A stretch of DNA of 64,000 nucleotides, from contig JAQFVV010006208.1 in the NCBI GenBank assembly GCA_028023455.1, positions 8,788,963 through 8,852,962 on the forward strand. The letters run 5' to 3'. The notes under the pieces are model-generated. The model did not search any database. It was not told the origin of the DNA and saw only the letters and a list, made by a program, of their open reading frames with translations. Each line of letters starts with the position of its first letter. Within the stretch, counting starts at the first letter, position 1. Below are positions 1 through 10,197 of the stretch, piece after piece. Origin of the DNA: Epiperipatus broadwayi (lineage: Eukaryota; Onychophora; Udeonychophora; Euonychophora; Peripatidae). The translations under genes were made by a program, and so were the position numbers.

Positions 1-13
1 CATCTCTAGTAAA

Positions 14-128
14 TATAGTCATCATTGTCAAGCGTTGGTAGCCTAGAGGTTAGCATAGACAGCGGGACCAGGTTCACTCCCTGGTCAACGCAATTGACAT
101 ACGAAAAAATATATATAATCATCATTGT
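14..128 (+). mobile_element. tRNA-derived SINE (family S) with 15-bp TSD
   Basis: The inserted body is 29-113. It is flanked by direct repeats at 14-28 (TATAGTCATCATTGT) and 114-128 (TATAATCATCATTGT), one mismatch in 15. The body begins with a tRNA-like stretch at 32-92. GCGTTG at 32-37 pairs with CAACGC near 86-91. An A-box-like TAGCCTAGAGG lies at about 39-49. A T-arm-like hairpin CCAGG/CCTGG encloses a 7-nt loop TTCACTC. The anticodon arm is largely missing compared with the family copies at 20.2, 24.3, 34.8 and 39.0 kb. It ends in a short A-rich tail. The long TSD and A tail imply LINE-driven retroposition (inference). Confidence 0.8.
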
Positions 129-440
129 ATCAATCTTGAAATATTAAACAATTTAACAATTTTGTTACATTATTGCTCTAACTAAACAAACCCCTCTTTA
201 AAACCAGGCATGTTCAAAATACCTTTCCTTGGGTTTTGAAAAACTAGCATCAACTTCTGCTTCATATTTTTAACTACTTCTTTTGGATCCTTTGTAAAAT
301 AATAAAAAAAGTCAAAGTACAATATTAACATACAGTTCTTCACATTACTTTGTCCAATTTTTGTATATGCAATATATTTTAGTTACAAGACTATACCAAG
401 ACTATGGAAAGGCTGTTCCTTTTTCAATTGGTTGCTTTAA
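129..440. other. AT-rich sequence, nothing recognised
   Basis: No ORF, repeat or RNA structure that I can support. Confidence 0.5.
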
Positions 441-930
441 CAAATTAGCAGGCTCTTTATATATTACATATTGATAATGCAAGCTATATAGGTCATGTGA
501 TATGTGACTGATTTTTACTAATATTATAATTTTGCTATTAGTGCTTTGGCTATATTAAATTGCTAAGTCTACTAATATATGGGATCATAGAATTTAGTTC
601 AGGCCATATTGTTTATTTAGTTAAAGAGCTGAATTTAAAGTCATGTAGGTGTCTGAAGATTTAGATCTTTTTCTTAATATTTAAGAATTAGATAAATGCT
701 TGGCTTGAGTTAGTATTTTGAATGTAACTCCTCTCTGAAGAGAGCCATAGCTTGAAACCTGTCTGGGAATGAGGACAATCATAGATAAAGGCTTCAGATA
801 CTTTTTCTTGTAGCATTTATCATAAAAAAGCTTATTTAGAGCTATTAGCCGGCTCTTTATATATTACATATTGCTAATGCAAGCTATATAGATCATGTGA
901 TATGTGACTAATTTTTACTAATATTTAAGA
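441..930 (+). repeat. V-family repeat with internal 81-bp direct repeat
   Basis: About 81 bp at 445-525 recur at 845-925 with few changes. Both contain GGCTCTTTATATATTACATA followed by AAGCTATATA and a CATGTGATATGTGACT stretch. The intervening 690-840 part (GCTTGGCTTGAGTTAGTATT, then CTGTCTGGGAATGAGGA) is homologous to 7441-7690 and, in reverse complement, to 50330-50570. The three sites define a dispersed repeat family I do not recognise. No coding potential is seen. Confidence 0.6.
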
Positions 931-2150
931 TGTAATGTAAATTAAACAAAAGATTTTAATATTATATAAATAAATATGAGAAAGTCACACTTGAAAAATT
1001 AAAAAAAAAATGTTCGGAACAACTCGGCCTGTTTGGGACTTTTCAGATAGGTACCCGGCAAGGCATTAATAAAAATGAAATACTAAAGATAAATTAAAAT
1101 TTAAAATTTACCTGTTATATTTGATATGTGAATTTAACATTGTTGTGGCAACTGTTATGTACAAAAAAATGCATTTATTAATGGTGGAATAACTTCCTTT
1201 GCATAAAACATGCTTTGTAATAAAAATTACAGATTATTAAATATGAAGGATAGAATTATTTCCTTTGCATAAAATTCTCATAATATAAATTACAGTTTAG
1301 TTAGGTATAGTTATTTACTTATAAAAACACATTTAAAGTTGTTTTTTTTTCCAATTGTGAATTTGATAGTGTTAAGAACAAATGTAATAGTTTTTTTTAA
1401 TTGGTTGTGAATTTGATACACGGCAGCCTTACAGACAAACATACATTCACATAGAAACAAGAGACAGTCTTAAGAACAACAAACATTCACATAAATTTTA
1501 TATATATAGATACAAAAACTATGTTAAAATCATAAAAAAATAATTATCTTCAATATGATATTATTGTTAAAATCTCATATTTGTTGATTAAAAAGTTTTA
1601 AAATAAAGATGTGGTCTAAATCTGTCTAAATTATAGTGTTCTTGATTTCTTTATGATACGAAATTTTTGGATGTCAGTATCTGATAATGTCCTTAATGTC
1701 ACTGATTGTCTACAAAGAACATTTTGAATCATCCAGATGATCCCAGGTTATTTATTTCATCATATAGTTAGTTAACTGGGAATTCAACAGATATTTGAGC
1801 ATTAAAGTTTGAGAGTAGTATAGCATATTTCTTTCAATTAGTTTCACGAAAACAAATTGTTCACTTTTTCTTCCATTGAAAATCAAGCTAAGAGCCTTTT
1901 GCTTGATTACCCAACCATTTTCTCAGAATAAACATTTGAAACACATCTATTTAAAAAAATAGAATTCTGGTTTATTAAAAAAAAGTGCATTGAATTTATT
2001 TCAATGTACATAGAGTAAAACACAATTGTTTTGCAAGATTCTCATGAAATAACTTGGCTGCAAATCAGTAAGTCCATATTGTAAATTACTTCCACTTTTA
2101 TCTTAAAACACTGTATACATTTTAAATACAAGTATAGTATATATATTTAA
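931..2150. other. AT-rich non-coding stretch
   Basis: Only poly-A/T runs and microsatellite-like TA tracts are seen. A slightly GC-richer patch at about 1010-1065 stands out in base composition, but I cannot assign it. Confidence 0.5.
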
Positions 2151-2154
2151 GCTA

Positions 2155-2645
2155 GATGTAATTAGAAGGGATTTGAACCCAGACTTTCAAGCTCCCTTCA
2201 GTGATCCATTCCATGCTATACAATTGATACATATGGCCACATATATGTAAAAGATATAAATGATCTTCAATATACATATTTCTTGCTAAACCAACACTCA
2301 TGTGTGTGACAACAAAATTGGCAAATCAGGGGTTTGAACATGCCATCCTCATATTTTAAATATGGATAACTGAAACAGTTGGAGAGTGGAGAAGATTGAA
2401 GTCTGTCTACTAAAGTTTGAAGATTTATTATCTTAATATAAACTAAGCACTGATTGCATATATGTGTGTGGTAGAAGATGATCCAGACCTACTGATGAGT
2501 GCTGGTTCAGCAAGAAATATGTATATTGGATATCATTTATGTTTTTCACATGTAAGTAATCATGTGCATCAGTTATATAGGATGGAGTGGATGACTGAAA
2601 AAAGGTTGAAAGACTGAGTTCAAATTCCCTCTAATTGTATACATT
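2155..2645. mobile_element. R-family fold-back element, subfamily b
   Basis: The two ends are inverted copies: GGGATTTGAACCCAGACTTT near 2169 and its diverged complement ending CTGAGTTCAAATTCCCT near 2630. Internal landmarks of the family are present: AAAGTTTGAAGATTT, TTAATATAAACTAAGCA, and the shared core ACTGATGAGTGCTGGTTCAG at about 2491. GTTCAAATYCC at the tip resembles a tRNA B box, so a SINE ancestry is possible (inference). Confidence 0.65.
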
Positions 2646-3029
2646 TTATACACTAGGAATATCTATTATAAGATTAAGTAACTAATGCACATTATATAGT
2701 GCTGCAAAGCAAATTTTCAGACTAGTTTCTGCCCATATTAATTTTAATCATTAGAAAACATTGGAATTTTACACGCACGCACAAAATAATTGTATTTATA
2801 CTAAGTAAATGAGCTAATAACAAAACACTCTAAGATTTTGAATGTAAACCAAATTGCTTATATAGATGCATAGTTCTGACATTAGGATTGTGCCCATATG
2901 TTTTAATGACCAACGTTAGATGCAAACTGAAAGTTATTTAAATCCTTTGGCAATAATAACTAGGTACAAATTTATATATATAATAAAAATAATTAAGGCT
3001 TTACTTCATTAGTGTTTGAAATCAATTAA
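2646..3029. other. AT-rich sequence, nothing recognised
   Basis: No gene or repeat that I can support. Confidence 0.45.
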
Positions 3030-3474
3030 TATATATATGTCCTCTGCGCACAGATAATGAAGCTATTCAATGTACGTAAAATTATAACAGAACTAAAACA
3101 AAGCTTGAAGGTAATTCGGTTTTCGTTGAGCATGAGAGAACCACTGGCCATGCTTTTCTACCCACCACAGCCAGGGTCATTTGTTCTGAAACAAACGACA
3201 TCAAATGCAAAATCAAGGAGCTTACTGCATTGTAAGTGACCCAGCAGCAATCAACAGAAGAGAGGCCTGCTTTTCTTTGTCTCAAAAATGGTCGACGTAA
3301 CATCTGCATATGAATTTGCATAAAATTTGCATTAATATTGTAGTTATTAACCAAGTACAAGTCGCCATGAATATGGGACTATAAACTGTCCCGAAAGCGA
3401 TTGGCGGTAAATTTTGATAATTTTCCGTACATTGAATAGCTTCATTATCTGTGCGCAAAGCACATATATATATT
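3030..3474. mobile_element. Non-autonomous TIR DNA element, ~445 bp
   Basis: Terminal inverted repeats of at least 41 bp lie at 3042-3082 and 3420-3460 (GCGCACAGATAATGAAGCTA and its complement). They continue more weakly outward into TATATATGT on both sides. The interior has open frames of 60 and 92 codons on opposite strands with no motif I recognise, so they are probably chance frames. The TA-rich ends would suit a TA-targeting superfamily, but the flanks are TA-repetitive and the TSD cannot be read. Confidence 0.7.
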
Positions 3475-3621
3475 AATAAAAATAATAAATATAACAGTAA
3501 TAGTTTATTACCATTATATTTATTATGATTACAATTTTTTTCTAATTAATGGACATTTTATTTATATTAAACATATATATATATATATAATATTGATATT
3601 TCCCTTTTTGGTATTGAAATT

Positions 3622-3846
3622 CAAATTTGCATATATGTGTTCATTTGCATAATGAAGTGGTTTCTCTCTTCTTTATAACCAAAAGCTGAATGCACTTTTG
3701 AAGTTCACCATAATCATAACTCTGACTAAATCTGGGTCAGTTTTGATGATGATTATAGTGAACTTCATTAAAAAGCATTCAATTTTAGGTTATAAAGATG
3801 AAAGAAACCACTGTGTTATGCAGATGAACAAATGTATGCAAATTTG
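3622..3846. mobile_element. Fold-back element U, ~225 bp with ~100-bp arms
   Basis: CAAATTTGCATATATGTGTT at 3622 is matched by the inverse ending ATGCAAATTTG at 3846. The arms (about 3622-3722 and 3748-3846) match along nearly their whole length, for example GTGGTTTCTCTCTTCTTTAT against ATAAAGATGAAAGAAACCAC. The loop is about 25 nt, centred near 3735. A 69-codon frame at 3698-3907 overlaps it and is explained by the palindrome rather than by a gene. Confidence 0.75.
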
Positions 3847-3850
3847 TAAT

Positions 3851-4395
3851 ATATTTAAATACATGTATATTAGCTATACTAAATTGAATGTAATTGACAG
3901 GACTTGAACTCATACTTTCAAGTATAGACAATATACATGTATTTAAATATTACATATTTAGTTTGTATTCTTCCCATCACTCTTCTGTGTATTTAAATGG
4001 ACATATTAAGGTCCTATACATGAGGAGTCAAGGTGACTTAAAGTCAACATGGATATGATAATAATATTGACATCAACAAGGATTTTCAGCATTTCATACT
4101 CGGATTTTCAATGATATAGATGACTGAAGAGTTTAGAGGGAGGAAAAGATTGAAGCTTGTCCATTAAAGTTTGAAGATTTGCTAACTTAATATAATCAGA
4201 GCACTGGTTGCATATGTGTGTGGGAGATGGTGATTTGGACCAACTGATGAGTACTGGTTCAGAATAATATATATATATTGGAGATCATTTATCTTTTTCA
4301 CATGTATGTGGTCATGTACATCTGTTGTATAAGATGGAGTGGACAGCTGTAGGGAACTTGAAAGTCTGAGTTCAAGTCATGTCTAAATTTGTAAT
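3851..4395. mobile_element. R-family b copy with 21-bp inverted repeat at its edge
   Basis: A perfect 21-bp inverted repeat (ATATTTAAATACATGTATAT plus one base at 3851-3871, complement at 3930-3950) encloses an R-b tip (GACTTGAACTCATACTTTCA). From 3960 to 4395 the standard R body follows: TCCTATACATGAGG, AGTCAACATGG, CATTAAAGTTTGAAGATTTG, the core CCAACTGATGAGTACTGGTT at about 4240, and the B-box-like tip CTGAGTTCAAGTC. Confidence 0.6.
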
Positions 4396-5388
4396 ATATA
4401 TATATAACCTAATTGTGTATAGCATAAATAAAATAATGTGGGCTTGAAACTGTAATTAATATCTTGGGCCATGTAAAAGCAATAAGGTTGACTTCTTGAT
4501 ATGTGTGAGCAAATTCAGGGCTCTTCACTATTGAAGTTAATAACCATAATGGAATCTTGGAATTGGGTCAGTACTATTATTTAGTGTTCACTGTATACTT
4601 AAGATTACAATGAATGGTTCTAGATAAAGTAATAGAATGGATTATGATTTCTAAAGCAGAAGTCTTTTTATTTATTTAATCTATTCTAAAGAAAAACTGT
4701 TAAAAATAAAATAACGCTGTTTTCAGAAAGACGAAAAATAAACTGTAATAACACCATATTTATAATATTTTTTGAAAAATGTACTTTTTAAAATTAGGAA
4801 ATTATATTGATAAAGTTTAATATTACTGAAAAACTCAAGATTTACTTTATTCATGAACTGATCCATCTATGAATATTCATTTTTATTCTTTAATGTAATA
4901 AAATGAGAGGTTGCCAATCTCTGGCATGTGCCTACTGTTGCTTCTCAGACAGCCAATCAGATGTTAAGATAGCAGTCTGAAGTGCGATTAAGCTGCAACA
5001 CATGACAGAGTTTTTAATGACACAGTCTTTAATGTAAGTAAATAAATAAATAGCTGACTTGTGGTTTAGTGCAGTAATAGATTAAAGATTTTGGAATTAA
5101 ATCTTCGTTGAATAAAGAAAAAACTCATTTTGTCCAAGAAGAGATATTATTTTTAATCAGCCATTTGGATATTCAAATGTTCCATGATCTTCTCCTCTGA
5201 TCATACATTTTTTTAAATTTATAATACATTTTTATCTCTAGGTAGTGTTATCCACTGTTGTAGTAACAATATCTTAAAATAAAAACCAATCTTTTAAGAT
5301 TTAAAATCATCAAAACATCACAAGAGCACCATTTCATATGCTGACGCATTCTGTTAATAAGAATATGCGATGTGATGCACTGTGACAT
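4396..5388. other. AT-rich non-coding stretch
   Basis: No ORF or repeat that I recognise. GC-richer unique sequence lies around 4915-5010. Confidence 0.45.
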
Positions 5389-5389
5389 C

Positions 5390-5596
5390 TCCTTTTTTAA
5401 AGTCAAGAATCTCTCAGATACTATGCCCAGAGAAACCTGTTAGCCACACTTTCCATTCCCCACCCTAAATTTTTCCCATATTCTTCTCTATCCTGCTCCA
5501 TTAAACAGACAAAACACTCTATACAATAGTGATCATGTAATATTTGGTGGTTTTATCCCGCTCCATCCCATTTCCGCAACATAATTTTTGTCAACC
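5390..5596 (+). repeat. Dispersed repeat E, copy 1, interrupted by a 52-bp insertion
   Basis: AGTCAAGAATCTCTC, then TGCCCAGAGAAACCTGTTAG, TTTCCATTCCCC and TCCATCCCATTTCC recur in the same order at 53690-53845. The two copies differ mainly by a 52-bp insertion here at 5502-5553 (separate entry). The family is not recognised. Confidence 0.7.
5489..5566. mobile_element. Miniature P element (52 bp) with 13-bp TSD
   Basis: Insert 5502-5553 carries both P termini: TAAACAGACAAAACACTC at the left and GTGATCATGTAATATTT at the right. It is flanked by TATCCTGCTCCAT (5489-5501) and TATCCCGCTCCAT (5554-5566). The second E repeat copy near 53810 has the site only once and no insert, so it is a natural empty site. 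Confidence 0.75.
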
Positions 5597-5759
5597 CCAT
5601 GACCTTGATATCTAAATCCCCTTTAACTTTTCCCAAACCCAGGATAAAAATCAAAAACCCATTTTCTGTATAATCACTTTGTTTATATTTATTCTTCCAC
5701 AACATTATTTGTATTCACCTTGCAGGTATTTTTACCTTCAATTAACAGTTGCCTAACAT

Positions 5760-6015
5760 TTTCTACCAAACTCTCCATATACTAGTGCCACCAAGTTCAA
5801 GCTTTCATAATCAATGGATGCAAGAAGGCTTGTGCATAAAGATCTGGTGCAGTGCTCTCAAATCCAAGCTCCTCACTGATGAAATCGACAAGCTAGAAAC
5901 TAGTCTGTGGGTGTTGAATGAGGAGACACTAGATAGAAATTTTATGCACAAACCTTCCTGTATTCATCGATTATGAAAGTTGCACTTGGTGGCGCTACTG
6001 TATGAACAGTTGGGT
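5760..6015. mobile_element. P-family fold-back element
   Basis: The left arm AAACTCTCCATATACTAGTG is followed by AATCAATGGATGCAAGAAGG and CTTGTGCATAAA. The right arm is the inverse: CTAGATAGAAATTTTATGCA, then GGCGCTACTGTATG. The loop has the family's CACTGATGAA and AGAAACTAGTCTG landmarks. The outer termini are degraded and no TSD could be read. The 75-codon frame spanning it is not a gene. Confidence 0.75.
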
Positions 6016-6194
6016 ACTCTTTTAAGGTTTAATAATATTTTAGTCTAATTAATCAAACACATAGCTGATCTGATTCAGTCTCAATAATTACAAATGCCCA
6101 AATCACAATGACATTGCATACTATATCTAGTAAAGTAATGCATACAAACAAAAATCCAATTGGTGGACCAACAATTTATTTCATGATTTAGGAT

Positions 6195-7060
6195 TTATAT
6201 AGAATTGTTTTAACTGAAACACACAGGCTTATGTATCTGTGTTTATATATGCAATATATAGGGTATATGAGCACAGACTTTCATACAACCCACCACTCTC
6301 CACACTATCTCATAACACTGATAAACTTGAACACATATATGTTGAAAAGATAAATAATCACCAATAGATGTATTTCATGCTAAACCAGTAATCATCAGTT
6401 GGTCCAGATTACCATCTCTACACATATATGCTATAAATGCTCAGATATATATTAAGATAGCCAATTTTCATATTTTAATAGACAGGCTTCAATCTACTCT
6501 ACACTCCAACTCTTCAACCATCCATCTAATTGAAAATCTGATGATGGAATACTCAAAGGCCACCCTGAGGCTGAGATTTTTGTCACACCCATGTTGATCT
6601 AAGATCAATCTGACCCTTCATGTACAGGACATAATCCATTAAATACATATACAAGGGATGGGCAGACATCTCTACTATGTAATATCTGAAACACATAGGC
6701 TTATTATATACCTGACACAGACTTTCACATGACTCACCACTCTCCACACTATCTCATAACACTGATACACTTGAACACATATATGTTGAAAAAATAAATA
6801 ATCACCAATATACATATTTCATGCTAAAACAGCAATCATCAGTTGGTCCAGATTACCATTTCTACACATATATGCAATAAGTGCTCAAATATATATATAT
6901 ATTAAGATAGCAAATCCTCATACTTTAATGGACTGGTTTAGTATGAAATATGCATATTGGTGATTATTTATTTTTTCAACATATATGTGTTCAAGTGTAT
7001 CAGTGTTGTGAGATAGTGTGGAGAATGGTGAGGCATGTGAAAAAATTTTGCAATGCTGTA
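6195..7060. mobile_element. R-family a: two nested or adjacent fold-back copies
   Basis: The first copy starts at about 6207 with ACTGAAACACACAGGCTTAT (the inverse of the family's 3' end). It runs through AGCACAGACTTTCA and ATTTCATGCTAAACCAG/ATCATCAGTTGGTCCAG to the arm tip near 6655 (AATACATATACAAGGGATGG). A second copy begins at about 6688 (CTGAAACACATAGGCTTATT). At about 6937 it flips into the complementary arm (TTTAGTATGAAATATGCATA), ending near 7050. There is no coding content. Confidence 0.7.
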
Positions 7061-7440
7061 AAAAAAAAACTGTTATAAATTAAAATGGAATAATTGATTT
7101 TAAATCCTTCAGGCAAATATACGAGGTAATATTTTGTCCAATAAAATGTATTTAGAACCAGAAGTGATGTAATTTTAAATGAGAAATGGAATTTTAATCT
7201 AATGACTTTCTGATCGATATATCTTATGGATATTTTTCAAATGGACAATAATATTGTCAAACAAAAACACTAATGGTTTTTTTTGTGCAACATGTCTTAT
7301 GGAATTTTCCAAACAAATAGTAGTTTAGCTGTATCACCACATTTATTAATACAGTCTGCTCATTTAATGGCCTTTCTAACCTTGTTTGATATGAGTGCCA
7401 CAATCTAGGTACAATTTTGGTTGTGGTAAAATCTAAACTA
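7061..7440. other. AT-rich sequence, nothing recognised
   Basis: No gene or repeat that I can support. Confidence 0.45.
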
Positions 7441-7690
7441 TGGTAAGTGTTGGATTTGAGTTGGTATTTTAGATCTAGTGTCTGAAATATTCTGGCATTT
7501 CATCCAATAGCTTGGAAGCAGTTTGGGAGTGAGGATAGTTTCTAGATAGACATTTTAAATGCTTTCTCTCGAGACATTTATCACTAGAACTTGTTAGAGT
7601 TACTAACATGCTCTTTATTTTAGTTTATAATTACAAGCTTTTCAAGTTAAGTCACATGATGTATGACTTGGATTTTATTTACTATTAGAT
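7441..7690 (+). repeat. V-family repeat copy
   Basis: Collinear with 690-930: GAGTTGGTATTTTAGAT, then CAGTTTGGGAGTGAGGA, CATTTATCACTAGAACTTG, CTCTTTATTTTAG and GTCACATGATGTATGACTTG. Also homologous to 50330-50570 in the opposite orientation. Confidence 0.55.
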
Positions 7691-8240
7691 TATGGTCTGT
7701 GTCTAAAATGTGGAGTATGATTGCTGAGAACATGATATTGATCACATTATTAGGTTCATCTTTTTTATTACTGATGTGATAACCACTCCATATCTCTGTA
7801 AAAAAAATTTCATGGATTTTCAAGACCCTTAGATGCAAGCTGTTAACATATCAGTGCTAGGACAAATGAGCACATTATTGTAGCCAAGTGACCTTTAATA
7901 CCCTCAATATTTATGTTTTAGACACTGATAGTTTGTATATACGACTGAAAAAAATTTATAAAACATATAAAAAGTTCCAAAATCCAGGTTATCATACACC
8001 TATTTCCTATTTTCCTAATTTCTAATCTATCCTCATGTTTTTAAAAAAATTTCTATATATTTTGATAAAAAAATTGTTAGATTCAAACTTGGTTTATCAC
8101 TTATTGTTCCCCGGCTTTCACTTCTGAATCCATTGTTATTGAATAAAATATCATCTCATTCATTTTTCTGATATATTCAAAATCAGATATTTAAAACAGA
8201 AATTAAATGGAAAAGCTTTCTGATTTACAGTATCTTCACA
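7691..8240. other. AT-rich sequence, nothing recognised
   Basis: No gene, RNA or repeat that I can support. Confidence 0.45.
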
Positions 8241-8249
8241 ACATAGACT

Positions 8250-8485
8250 GGATATCACATGATCACCATTTCTTATGCTTGCTCATAACTTTTATTAAAA
8301 CAGTGCTCTCAGATCCACAACTTCTCACTGACAAAGGCCACAAGCCAGACACTAGTCTGGGGATATTGGATGAGTAGGCACTAGATAGGGATTTTATGCA
8401 CAAGCCTTCTGACATCCATTGATTCCTCTTGCTTGCACTGAATGGCACTACTGTATGGAGAATTTTGCCTGTTTTAATATAGACC
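8250..8485. mobile_element. P-family element, one arm
   Basis: The left terminus ATCACATGATCACCATTTC is at about 8253. The body contains GGCCACAAGCCAGACACTAG, GGGATTTTATGCACAAGCC and the right terminus GGAGAATTTTGCCTGTTT at about 8458-8475. Diverged flanks ATAGACTGGAT (left) and ATAGACCAGAAT (right) may be the TSD. A 100-codon frame over it is a chance frame. Confidence 0.7.
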
Positions 8486-9040
8486 AGAATGACAACCACT
8501 ACTTGGAGGGTCACTGATGTGATCTTACCAAAACATTGACATAACATTGATGCTTTTACACACACTCATATATAAGTCGGAGTGATAAACAATCTTAATA
8601 TAAGATTTACAGAGGATAATCCACTAGCAATGATTACTAAGAGTGTCAAAAGATATGATGTTAACTTATTAAAGAATAAGCCCATTCTTTATATTCCTTT
8701 GTTTTACTGCTTTTAGTATAGTCTCTAGTAATGGAAACTTCCCATAATATCGATTAGTTATATTATTGCACTAAAAGTGACAATGAAAACATCATATAAT
8801 CACAATTCCATATGCATAAGCTTGTGGTTAAGACCTGTAGAGGTCCCTACCTTCGCATTCCTTAGTAAATATTACTTATTCACATAGTAATTTCGACTAC
8901 AATATATATTTATTCATATGTAAGTACATTAAACATGAATAAAGCAATGAGGTTTCACTGGCTGGGGTTTTGATCAAACTCACATAAGATAAAGCATTCA
9001 TTAATTAGCCAGCTTATAATTAGATTTTATTCATTTCTCC
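8486..9040. other. Non-coding, with a short SINE-like motif
   Basis: AAGCTTGTGGTTAAGACCTG followed by TAGAGGTCCCTACCTTCG at about 8818-8855 matches a motif seen in Y modules (for example 20567-20605) and, more loosely, in X blocks near 10905. Nothing else recognised. Confidence 0.4.
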
Positions 9041-9562
9041 CAGAAAATGATTGTACATTAGAGAAGTCATATTTAATGATTCCTTGCCTGTACTAATGTA
9101 GAATGAATCCAAATGTGTTGAATGGTTCCATTTTACATGTAAGTTGTTATATCTGGAAGATTTCTCCTATAAGAATAGAAATAGTTGTAATATCAGTAAA
9201 AATAATTGTTGGAAAATAGAAGGTAGTGATTGTAATAAAGACAAAGGTTTAATTTTTTATATATAAATAAAAGTACAATATATACACTTTGTGAATTATG
9301 ATGACCGCAAACACTTCAAAGTCTGACAGAAGACATTGCTGAAGAGTTCTCACATTTAATATTGCTTTACAAAAACTTATCTTGTAGAGAAATAATATTT
9401 AATTGAAAGAATAGTTTTTTGAAGGAGTGAATTCTGCATGATATTGGATTCATTGTGAGTTTTAAAAACCTAGTCTTGATCACTTATGAAAGGCTAATTA
9501 TCTTAAGTCTTGCTTTGGACAAATCTACCTGTGTCCATTTTATCCATATCTATATTCTTATG

Positions 9563-10063
9563 CTCTATTCCAGGGGTGGGCAATTGTTTGGGCTCAGGGG
9601 CTGCATACATTGGTGAAGGGCCACATCAGGGGCCACTTTGTGGAAGTGAAGGTTAGTAGAAGGCTGCACCTTTTTTTCATGACACAATAAACAAACTGCT
9701 TTATTCCCTGTATTACCAAAGAAATATTTGTTTGTCCATTCTTCATTAAACACATGGCATTCATTACCGATTTTACATTTTTTTGGAGGGTTCATGGTTT
9801 CACTAAAGTTGGAAATGTATATATTTACTAATGCAAAGACAAAATTGAAATTAACCACATCAACTGCACATCGTATCTACATTGCATATGTGTATTGATG
9901 TGGCCATCCTAGTGGAAAATAGTAGATGAATATTTGGTTGCACAACAGGAAGAAAATCTCAGTCCAAGGCAGATTTTTCTGATTGTCTTGGTGGGCTGCA
10001 TAAAAACTCTTAGCAGGCCGCATGTGTCCCCCAGGACATTAATTGCCCACCCCTGCTCTATTC
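9563..10063 (-). mobile_element. Internally deleted hAT element (485 bp) with 8-bp TSD
   Basis: TIRs CAGGGGTGGGCAATTG (from 9571) and its inverse AATTGCCCACCCCTG (to 10055) are typical hAT ends. The flanks are perfect 8-bp duplications CTCTATTC at 9563-9570 and 10056-10063. The target has TA at its centre (nnnTAnnn), the preference reported for Buster-type hATs. The element keeps only the first part of a transposase on the minus strand. The same deletion is seen in the other three copies in the window. Confidence 0.9.
9565..9858 (-). pseudogene. hAT transposase N-terminal fragment (GTF2IRD2/ZBED type)
   Basis: A 97-residue frame within the deleted hAT element. It contains PPKKCKIGNECHVFNEEW, NKYFFGNTGNKAVCLLCHEK and then HFHK. 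The W-x-x-x-YFF spacing followed by C-x2-C is the start of the BED-like zinc finger found in hAT transposases related to GTF2IRD2-like proteins (family knowledge). The dimerisation and catalytic regions are absent: after the second Cys the frame runs straight into TIR-proximal sequence. Family transposases are normally several hundred residues, so this cannot be an active transposase. Confidence 0.75.
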
Positions 10064-10197
10064 AGATCATTCAAAGAAAGAAAACTTTTTTTTGTTGAAA
10101 TTATGACTGAAAATTGTATTTAACCATATTAGACTATTTCATTAATCTAATATTAAGTATTGAATGTCTGTCTAAGAATATAACTTTATTTAAATTT

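Noticed and set aside
1-92. Functional tRNA gene
   Set aside because: Anticodon arm missing, and A tail plus TSD mark it as a SINE.
2113-2648. GTATACATTTTA on both sides of the first R element as a TSD
   Set aside because: The left copy lies more than 30 bp from the element edge and the sequence is low complexity.
3057-3360. 60- and 92-codon frames inside the 3.0-kb TIR element
   Set aside because: Overlap on opposite strands and show no transposase motif; the TIR structure is the supported feature.
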